64,000 nucleotides of DNA from Phellopilus nigrolimitatus (Eukaryota; Basidiomycota; Agaricomycetes; Hymenochaetales; Hymenochaetaceae): positions 868,001 to 932,000 of the forward strand of contig JAJOHG010000001.1 in the NCBI GenBank assembly GCA_021029095.1, given 5' to 3'. Numbering within the stretch: the first letter of the stretch is position 1; every line of letters starts with the position of its first letter. Shown here in pieces: positions 37,829 to 46,362 of this stretch. The notes below the pieces were generated by a model. The model did not search any database and had not been told where the DNA came from. It saw only the letters and a program-made list of their open reading frames with translations. The position numbers were made by a program, and so were the translations under genes.

Positions 37829-37925
37829 AATGGGATCCCAAATCCCAATCCCAATGGAATCCCAAATCCCAATCCCAATCCCAATGGGATCCCAAATCCC
37901 ACAATGGGATCGTCGATCGCATTGG
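37829..37925. repeat. CCCAAT/GGATCC minisatellite upstream of the ABCC gene
   Basis: Imperfect tandem repeat built from CCCAAT hexamers and CCAAATCCCAAT blocks separated by GGATCC or GGAATCC, with units of about 24-30 bases. Six CCCAAT copies on the plus strand, plus an inverted ATTGGG at the right end. Starts about 110 bases upstream of the transporter start codon, so it may add CCAAT-type protein-binding sites. Confidence 0.8.
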
Positions 37926-37990
37926 GATCCCTTTGGAGGGAACACTGCCGCAAACACGGTCCGCGCGTATATTTACGTACGGAATAAGGA

Positions 37991-38175
37991 CCAGCATGGG
38001 GCATCCGGATACGTATCCGGGTGTAATCCATGGTTAATTTTAAACTCCGCCATCGCGGATTTTCATCCGGACGGATGGTCGTTATCCAGCATGGGGCATC
38101 CGGCACCTGTGGAACCCACCCCAGCTTACCTAGTTAGGCGGGTACCTGCATAAGGAGGCACCTGGCTAGTTAGGT
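37991..38175. repeat. Palindrome and direct-repeat patch, possible mobile-element remnant
   Basis: An 18-base sequence (CCAGCATGGGGCATCCGG) occurs at 37991-38008 and again at 38086-38103. CCGGATACGTATCCGG at 38005-38020 is a perfect 16-base palindrome. CATCCG-GA-CGGATG lies at 38064-38077. TAGTTAGG occurs twice, at 38131 and 38167. No transposase frame is near. Confidence 0.55.
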
Positions 38176-38786
38176 TACTTTGCGTAACAATCCCCTATAC
38201 CGTCGATACTACCTCAGATAAACCCTCGGGGACTTAAGTGAGCTGAGGCCTAGGGTGTGCAATGCCTCCGTTCTGATCTGCAATCAACCTATTGCGGTAA
38301 ATGCAAGCACTCGCACCACAATTGACTTCAATAATGTATTCGAGCAGTCTTTAAAACAACTCTGGGATAAAGAATCAGAACTAAGATACTTTAAAAATCG
38401 GCTGCAAGCTATGTACATATGTATATATGTATGTTGCAACAAAAACGAGACTTGACGCGCTTGTCACAGCGTGTGACTGCACATTGCGCGGCTGCAGTCT
38501 ATTTGCACACCCTCGTGCAGATAGCATTTTTTATTCGACAAATCACTTTTTTTTTGAGATTTGGCAACAATAGCGGAAAATAATTCAGATGCATCGGGGC
38601 ATGAAGAAGTGGCTGTAAGCTATTAGCTACCCCCAATACGTAAATAATCACGTGAGCCATTTTTGTAGTCGTGCGACTCGCTTCTATATATTATAGCTTT
38701 CGCTCAAGTCCAACGCCCGAAGCTGAGCTTGTCTGTTGTGCTTGGACTCGTGCTCGACGTGTTCACCAACATCGACGATCGTAACG
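38176..38786. other. Intergenic upstream of the aldehyde dehydrogenase gene
   Basis: Contains a palindromic E-box CACGTG at 38649-38654 and a TATA-like CTATATATTATAG near 38683, about 100 bases before the start at 38787. Otherwise nothing recognised. Confidence 0.45.
38649..38654. promoter_or_regulatory. CACGTG E-box upstream of the aldehyde dehydrogenase
   Basis: Palindromic CACGTG 133 bases before the start codon. It can be bound by bHLH factors, but a six-base match can arise by chance. Confidence 0.3.
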
Positions 38787-41280
38787 ATGGCATTGGACGA
38801 TGGTCCGCTGCTGCTTTACGCGCTCTCGGCTTGTTTTGCGGCCGGGATATGGCTCGTCTTCAACCGCTACCAGTCTGTCAAAAACAGGGCGGTTCCTTTC
38901 AACTGGCCTGCTCCAGACGTGAGTACTCGCTCATCACGACCCCAAACGTGCTCAGCTGTCGTCTATCTAGGGGGCTGATCCTCAATGGTCTTCAATTATC
39001 ATAACTAATCCCAACCTTGAGGCACATCTTTCAAACCCAGACTTGCTTCCGCCTGTTCATATACCAAACCGCCGTTATATCACTTGTTACGACCCTGCCA
39101 CATCACTTTATCTAGGTACTTTTCTAGCCGACGATGCTTTCGTGATCGGCGAAAAGATAGGCATGGCCGGTAGGGCGCAGCTTTCGTGGAAACAGAGCTC
39201 CTTTGCAGATCGCAAAAGGGTCGTCCGTAGCCTCTTAAAATGGCTCGTCGATAACAAAGAAGCATGTGCTAGAGTCGCATGTCGGGACACGGGAAAGACT
39301 AGTACGCGTTTTCATCTATTGTTTCATACCTTCTCAACTTAGCTTTCTCTTTACCAAGTGATCGACGCCGCTTTGGGGGAAATCCTGTAAGAGAATCTAT
39401 TCCTCCCTTGCTGGAAATGCGCGTGAACTCAATTATACTAGAACATCATGCTCTAAAATGGATTGGTTAATCTCGCACGGAGAACGTTATTTACGTCCGG
39501 AAAGGCGGAGTTCGACACTGATGCTGAAATATAAACGTTCCGAATTGCACTACGAGCCCCTCGGAGTTGTGGCAGCTGTGGTCTCCTGGAATTATCGTGA
39601 GTTGGACCAAGTTTCCTCCAAAGGATCCTAATACTCAAAGAAAATATGAAAGCTCTACACAATGCATGGTCACCTATACTTGCATCTATCTTTGCTGGAA
39701 ACGGAGTTGTTGTGAAATGTTCCGAGAAGGTCATTTGGTCGACAAGCTGGTTTATTGGCGCCATTCGTGAATGTTTGTCAGTCTGTGGTTTCGACCCCGA
39801 TCTTGTGCAGGTGTGTTGTGCCCAATAGCCATTGCTGACATGACTGACGCCTCTCCAGTTAGTATGCTGCTGGCCGGAAGAGGCAGACGCGCTGACAGCA
39901 TCCCCGCATATTAAACACATCACATTTATTGGCTCTGAAGAAGTTGGAAGAAAGGCATGCATGCGCAATAGCTCATTGAAGCGGCGTAAGACTGACGGAA
40001 TAAAACTTAGGTCGCCATAGCCGCGACTACTCACCTGACACCAGTGACTTTGGAGCTTGGAGGAAAGGATCCATCGGTTGTCCTTCCCGGGACTGATTTG
40101 CAGAAGTGGATCAGTACCTGGATGCGCGGTATTTTGTAAAGATTGGTGCTTCCCAACTCGTTATTACTCTCTTACAGTCATTCTTTCTAGCCAGAATAGC
40201 GGCCAGAATTGTATCGGACTCGAACGTCTCATCGTTCACTCGTCTCAGCATGACGAGTTACTCGAGATGATCACTGAGCGCACCAAAAACCTTCGACTCG
40301 GCTCGGCCCTTCACTCAACAGATGGATTTATTGCCCCAGTCGATTGTGGTTCTATGGTTTCAAATGACCGCTTTGATGAACTGGAACGTACTATAAACGA
40401 AGCAGTTGAGGATGGTGCTCAATTGACGGTTGGTGGTACGAGATGGAAGCACGCTTATCTGGAAGGCGGAGCTTATTTCGGTGCGACGGTCATCGGAGAC
40501 GTCCATCAAGGCATGGAGATCGCTCAAAAAGAACGTAAGTAAAGCGATAAAATATGCTAGTTGCAAGTTGCTCATGTTGAGCCCTTACTCAGTCTTTGCT
40601 CCAATTGCGTTGCTTATGAAGTATGACGAGCTTGAGGATGCCATAGAACTTGCAAATGGAACTCGATACGGACTAGGAGCAAGTGTTTTCGGCCCGGACC
40701 AGGAGGAATGCTTGAAGATTGCGAAACGGTTAGAATGCGGGATGGTATCGGTCAACGATTTTGCTGTTTTCTATGCAAGTATTTTTTGGGCTGATATCAC
40801 TTTAATCTTTCTAACATTGGTTATTTTTAGTTGAAGTATGGCAAAAATAAATTCTCCGTCTTTGAATAATGCTCATTTTCGTTGACAGCCAAGATTTACC
40901 TTTTGGTGGCTTAAAAGCTAGTGGCTACGGAAGATTTGGTGAGAGGCTTCCGTATAATGTGAAAAGTAAAAGCTATATCTCACCTTTTATTCTTTGAAAG
41001 CTGGTCCTGAAGGCCTTCGAAGTCTTACCAACCCGAAAGCAATTGTAGTCGACCGGTGGCCCTTCCTGTTCCAAACGAGCATCCCTCCGCCTCTAGACTA
41101 TCCAATCCGTTCTTTAGCGAACAGCTGGTAAGTCGATTCTTTCAAATCCGAATGTCAACTATAACGCGAGACATTTTGCCTAGGGAATTTGTTGGTGGAC
41201 TCATTCAGCTAATTCATGGCGACACGATGCGTACACGCTTGCAGGGAATAGTGCAGCTAATAAAAGCTGGACGAAGATGA
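38787..41280 (+). CDS. Membrane-anchored aldehyde dehydrogenase, Msc7-like
   Basis: NAD(P)-dependent oxidation of aldehydes, probably long-chain, at a membrane. The start at 38787 gives MALDDGPLLLYALSACFAAGIWLVF, a single N-terminal membrane helix, as in fungal Msc7 proteins. An in-frame ATG exists at 38736. Conserved blocks in order: YDPATSLYLG, ADRKRVVRSLLKWLVDNK, CRDTGKT, HYEPLGVVAAVVSWNY, NAWSPILASIFAGNGVVVKCSE, HITFIGSEEVGRK, the catalytic Glu in TLELGGKDPSVVL, the catalytic Cys in SGQNCIGLER, and DLPFGGLKASGYGRF. The stop is TGA at 41278-41280. Near the 3' end, FY, LN and QDLPFGG are joined only if a 5-base exon (40831-40835) is used after a GC-AG intron. Every junction keeps frame. Confidence 0.92.
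40831..40835 (+). other. Apparent 5-base microexon (TTGAA)
   Basis: Lies between a GC-AG intron (40775-40830) and a GT-AG intron (40836-40888). Including it turns FAVFY and QDLPFGG into FAVFYLNQDLPFGG, the expected family sequence. Confidence 0.65.
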
Positions 41281-41868
41281 CACGTTGGTTCATTAATCAT
41301 GTCTATCTTGTATAGATGCAGTGGTGTACCGCGTGGGTTTTCGAGCGACATAGCTTCTGGAGTTTCACTATTGTTGATTTCGACAGACTCACATGCTAAC
41401 GCTCGCAAATGCCCTTGGCCGAGGTGCATATCAGTGCTATCATCAGGCAGAACCTCGTGTCTATCCCGTGCATCCATCACATCGTTCTTGCCAGTTACTG
41501 CTATTGTTGTGTACGAGTAAATAATAAAGCAAGCTTGCAGCGCATTAGCAACTCTGCATGACGTGTCCGACATCTTTCCTCGATTTCATGATACTTTCGA
41601 GTCAATCTGCAATTTTTTCTCCCTAGGTTCGGGTAGTTCTGGCATCTGGCACATCTTTTGGAAACCAGATCCGGACGTTTGCCGCGCGTAAATCATTCAG
41701 ATTGAGACATCCCATACGTTGGAGGGCTTCGAAGACTGCCTATGCACATGCGCCGTGACCTTGGCGGTGCTCTTGGTCCGCGATTGTACTGCAGAGAGCT
41801 TGTGATACTAACTTCGATGTTTCGTATTTAACGCACAGAGCGAAGGACTTGACCCGCTCGTATTGAAG
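41281..41868. other. Intergenic, RNase T2 promoter
   Basis: Between two genes on the plus strand. A 119-codon minus-strand frame overlaps the aldehyde dehydrogenase 3' end and has no recognisable features. Confidence 0.5.
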
Positions 41869-43976
41869 ATGATCACTGCACTTTTGGTGGCCAATTCACT
41901 CGCCAGCGTTGCTTTATCATCTCCTCTCACAAGCTCCGTCGAGCTTTTCGGCCTCTTTAGAAGAGCCGCTTCAGGATGCTCCGCGACCGGACAAGCGTCG
42001 TGTCATAACACGACGATTCAAAATACGTGCTGCTTCGAATCCCCTGGCGCGAGTTTTCCTCTGATCATGACTTTGTCGGCGCGCTTACTCACGCTGCGTC
42101 GACATTCTACAGGGTCTTCTCTTGCAGACACAGGTTAGAGTGACATAGATTATCACGTTGAAGCTGGAGATTGCTAATATTATTTTGAAAAAAGTTTTGG
42201 GACACTGATCCGAGCACAGGCCCTACTAACAGCTGGACTATTCATGGTATGGCCCAGGATAGTTACTTTCTTTATATTTTAACAGTCTGATTGTAATATC
42301 TCAGGTCTCTGGCCAGATAAGTCAGTATCCGCGTAGTCATGTCGTATAGAGGGACTCAAGGCTAGTACTTCGAAGCTGCGACGAGACCTTCGAATCTAGC
42401 TGTGATTCTTCTCGAGCTTACACCGATATTTCGGGTGTAAGCCATCTCGTTCTTTTCATTTTTGTTCCAGCGCTGATGCTTGCTGAAGCTGCTTACTAAT
42501 GCCGGGGCCACGGATACGTTGTCCTTCATGAAAACGGTAATCCTCTTCGATCACCATTACAGACAGGCTCGGGATTTTCTTAAATTAATCGATAGAATTG
42601 GGTCGATATTAACTGGCGATGATGAAAGCTTTTGGGAGGTTAGTCTTTCAAAGTCAGGATAGTTGAAGAATTACCAATGTTCCCAAATTAGCATGAATGG
42701 AGTAAACACGGGACATGCATGAGGTAAGTAAAATCTGTGGTCCATTGTGAACTTTTCTGACATCTAGTCTAAAGTACATTGGAGCCAGATTGTTTGGATG
42801 ACTACTCTACCGGGGATGAAGTATACAGTATGAGTCATTTCGCCGTTGATAATTATCTAATCGTTCTTCCTTCAAGGCTGTTGCTTTCTTCGTGCGAGTT
42901 GTCAGCTTATTCAAGGTGATTATCATATTTTTTCCCTTTCCATACTATCTCTCAAATTTGCAGTACCCTCCCAACATACACGTGGCTATCTAACCAAGGC
43001 ATTACACCATCGTCGAGCAAAACATACTCCTATTCGACCTTGACAAATGCGTTGAAGGCAGAGGCGGTGAATATCATATTGCATCCGCTGTCAAAAACGA
43101 GAGACCTGATTTTTTAACAGGGTGTCGTGCCTGCTCTCAACTGCGATGGCAATACACTTAATCAGATCTATTGGTACTTCAACTTGAAGTAAACCTGCTC
43201 GCCCTCTTTAATATCTTTTACTGATACTCGGTATGAAAAGGGGCTCCATTATTAATGGCACTTTCGTGGCAATCGGCGAGAAAATACTGGCATCTGTCCT
43301 TCCTCTGTTGTTCTAAAATTTCAACAGATGCTCCGTCTAAAGGAAGCTGCTCCACTAGCGGAATCTCCTATCCTCCTAAGTCTGGTTCGGCCACTACCAC
43401 GACTGTGCGTGAAAATAATCAATCTTCCGGGCTACTATATTAACTTCGATAGCGATAATAAAGACTTCTGCGACGTCCACCCCTACAGTGAGTTCTAGTG
43501 ACTAAGACGTATGTCTTAATATTTGAACTGTCTCTTCTGAAGAATTCTGGAGATTTACCTGCAAAGGCAACCATTACGGCCTCGCGTGTATCTGGCAACT
43601 TATCGGGAGGGCTCTTGTCCGCGGGCACTTGGTCTACGCAGACGCTTGCGACATACACGCTGTCTGGTAACATATCTAGTTTTACGATGAAGTCGTCGAA
43701 GGGGGACTGTGGCATCTCAAGCGGCGTTTTCAGCTGCGGAAGCAGTGTCTCTGTATCTACTTTCTCTGCGGTGAGTTGATGATAATGCTGTTAATTTTAC
43801 TTTTATCACAGTATTTAACATCTTAACAGGTCAACTCAGGCAACGACATACTCCTTGCATTTAATGGGTCCTCCGCATTCAGTAGTGATACTGTTCCCAG
43901 CGGTACAACGCAGGAAGCAGTATATACCGGCAGTAGTCATGATCAAGACTTCACCTTGGTCATCAAGTCAACCTAA
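41869..43976 (+). CDS. Secreted RNase T2 with C-terminal extension
   Basis: Extracellular acid endoribonuclease. Signal peptide MITALLVANSLASVALS (an ATG 6 bases earlier is also in frame). Then CHNTTIQNTCCFESPG, LLQTQFWDTDPSTGPTNS, catalytic segment 1 SWTIHGLWPD, CDETFESSCDSSRAYTDI, catalytic segment 2 ESFWEHEWSKHGTC, with both catalytic histidines, TLPTYTWLSNQGITPSSSKT and VPALNCDGNTLNQIYWYFNL. The last exons encode an extra domain of about 100 residues (ATITASRVSGNLSGGLLSAG and SSKGDCGISSGVFSC), known from fungal RNase T2 proteins. At least ten introns, two with GC donors (42049-42112 and 43276-43327). One base must be skipped near 42614 and again at 42964. Stop at 43976. Confidence 0.87.
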
Positions 43977-44122
43977 GTGAAAGTTCTATTTTACTATCGC
44001 AGTCCCAGTGATGAACCTTTGTACTTCGCCTTTTCCTTAATAAAGGCAGTGAAATAATTGAGATGTTTACATAAGTAACACTGGATGGACGCTCAAACTT
44101 CCACTCTCCTATCTTACCTCCC

Positions 44123-44641
44123 ATGCCTCCTCCGTCTGATCACCCTGCTTTGAGTCTGATACTCTTTGCTGAGTCTCTTATTGTCCACAAATTGCCAATC
44201 GATGAGCCGATTCCGGATAATTTGCTGAACCTCCTCACAAAGAATACCACACAAGACAGCTTCATTTCCATCAGCCGAACATCGGAAGAGGTTTCTATTG
44301 TCGCCCATGCCTCTAGCTCTCCTGCTCTTAATGTACCAAGGTGGAGGTGCATCAAGATCAAAGGGCCAATGGACTTCGGTATGCATCTCATAGTATGGAA
44401 TCCAAACCGAAACTTACTTTATAAAGGGCTGACTGGGATTATGTGTGATTTCACGACACCCTTAAAACACGCGGGCATCTCAGTATTCGCTCTCAGCACC
44501 TGGTAAGACCACTCTGTGGTTTATCTAATAAACAAAAGTAACTATCCCGACAGGAATACCGACTATATCCTAGTCCCTGAAACCAAAGTAAACGATGCAG
44601 TTAATGTACTGAAAGAAGATGGCTGGAAATTTGATGCATAG
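44123..44641 (+). CDS. ACT-domain protein (CASTOR-type ACT)
   Basis: Three exons join to about 140 residues. The N-terminal half begins MPPPSDHPALSLILFAESLIVHKL and has SFISISRTSEEVSIVAH. The C-terminal half has WRCIKIKGPMDFGLTGIMCDFTTPLKHAGISVFALSTWNTDYILVPE, a pattern typical of the small ACT-domain proteins related to the CASTOR ACT fold, which often bind amino acids. Introns: donor after GACTTCG near 44377, and donor after CACCTG near 44503; both keep frame. The stop is TAG at 44639-44641. Its end faces the end of the mitochondrial carrier gene only 18 bases away. The ligand is unknown. Confidence 0.8.
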
Positions 44642-44659
44642 ATTATCAGGATGTCAGGA

Positions 44660-46171
44660 TTAATCAGTCAATGTCTTTCCATCTCTAAGCGTTTTGTAGA
44701 CATCGATGATAAGATCGTTTGCTGTAAGAGTAATAATACTGATGAAGAAGATAAGTAAGACAGCTTTGCATATGCGAAGGAGATACTTACGTATGTGGTG
44801 CAATACGCAAAAAATGGGCCGTGGAACCTTCGAAAACAGACGTGAGTCAATATACACTCGTCAGGAGACGCACAGACAGCCGACCTTTATACCAGCCGAG
44901 AGGACCCTCTGTCTTGAAAGTTTTCCACAGGCAATCAAAGGGGTTCTTGTAAAGAGTGCCAACGGTCTTTCCATTCGGTAAGCGCTTGCGTTGGTTGGTT
45001 GTACATCCTTGTCAAAGCCTTCGAAGATCATTAGTGCGTGGACTGAAGCTAGCAGTCGTAATTTCACACACTGTATCAGCAGGTTGCATAGCCAGACACT
45101 ACATTTGAAAATTGTCAGAAGAGGGAATCCGGGTAAAGTCCAAGCATACCACGAAAGCTCCGGAGACAGCACTACTGGCCAAAAATGTCCACACGCCCCC
45201 CGGACTTGTGATACCGGCTTGTACAAGATGGTTCTTCGTCCAATTATAAGTCGGCAGTTGTACCTACGCAAATCCAGCCTTTATTTCAAAAGAGAGAAGA
45301 AAAAAAAGGTAAAAAGTGCACACAGCTGATCCACATGCAGTACGAAGCATCGCAGCATCAATTCCACGAATTAAGCCTCGAAACTTCTCGGCGCGATAGA
45401 TAGTAGACTAGAGCGTCAAACGAATTCTTGTAGTGGTGCTGGGTTCCGACTGGGAGAGCTGGAGAATATGCCTGAAAAGCAAATCCCGGAACCGAATGTA
45501 AAGAATCAGGGGGAAATGAGGCAGATATTCACATACCTGCATTCGAGCTTTTATGAGGAATAAGGGATTCCCGAGACAAGCTGGAGGACTGTGAGTACAA
45601 GCTAAACGACCAACACAGCAGACTCGCCTCCGACAATTCCAGCTACCTGCACCTGCGAGCACGGACGTGGATACTAGTTGTTCTGTGACAGAACGACCTA
45701 TTACGCGATTAAATGTACGACGAAAAGGCTCGTAGAAGCCTGTGTGGTCTGTTAAGAGGATTATTCTTGCGACACATGGAGACTCACCAAGCCTAGAGCC
45801 ATTCAAAAGCATCTTTCACAAGACTATGAAAATGATAGCGAAAAAGGAATAAATCAAAAATTACTTGATAAACATACGCAGGGGACAATCCTCTCTGCAG
45901 ACCTCGAAGGCCTTCGTTTTTCCAAGTCTTGGCAAGCACATCAACTGCGCTGTTGTAAATTTTTACACCACCGTCCTTAGCTAGCTCTCCCTGCAGTTGC
46001 AAACGCGTTTTCGCCACTTCCGCCGGGTTGCTGAAAGTAACCTGAGGTAGCGAGGTTAGTAATTATCCTGCACGTAGTCTGTAGAACAAGACAGCATACC
46101 GCAGTACATGCTGCAATACCGCCACAAAGGAAACCCTCTGCTGTTGACAGAGGGCGGCTGGAGGTGGTCAT
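44660..46171 (-). CDS. Mitochondrial carrier, oxaloacetate (Oac1)-type
   Basis: Inner-membrane solute carrier with three repeats. Start at 46171: MTTSSRPLSTAEGFLCGGIAACTA. Repeat 1 has FSNPAEVAKTRLQLQGEL, repeat 2 GNPLFLIKARMQ, repeat 3 MQPADTALTRMYNQPTQ. These motifs, with YVYQMLLNGSRLGFYEPFRR, fit the Oac1 (oxaloacetate/sulfate) branch; SLC25A34/35 is the animal counterpart. The tail reads HFLRIAPHT, IITLTANDLIIDVYKTLRDG, stop at 44660. About nine introns, one with a GC donor (45581-45627). Two single-base discrepancies, near 45647 (after VLAGA) and 44976 (before NGKTVGTLYKNPFD), break an otherwise clear frame. Substrate assignment is by resemblance only. Confidence 0.85.
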
Positions 46172-46362
46172 TCGGACCTAAGGATCTCCTGGATGGAGGC
46201 GGAAGACGAGTGCGTTCGTAGCTTACATAGTACCTAAGCACGACGTACACTAGGTAGCTGGTCACGCGTAACGCGTCGATCCGTACCCAACTTATGTGAT
46301 CGTGTCCTCGACGTCCACTGGCAGCAGCGCACGGAACTGGTGGGGACTATGACCTCTGAGCT

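Noticed and set aside
37703..37987. Frames reading NPNGIPNPNPNGIP-like repeats
   Set aside because: Simply the translation of the CCCAAT minisatellite.
45641..45650. GTAGCT as intron donor in the Oac1-type carrier
   Set aside because: Using it would restore frame but remove the VAGIVG helix segment that the carrier family keeps, so a one-base discrepancy plus a GC-AG intron fits better.
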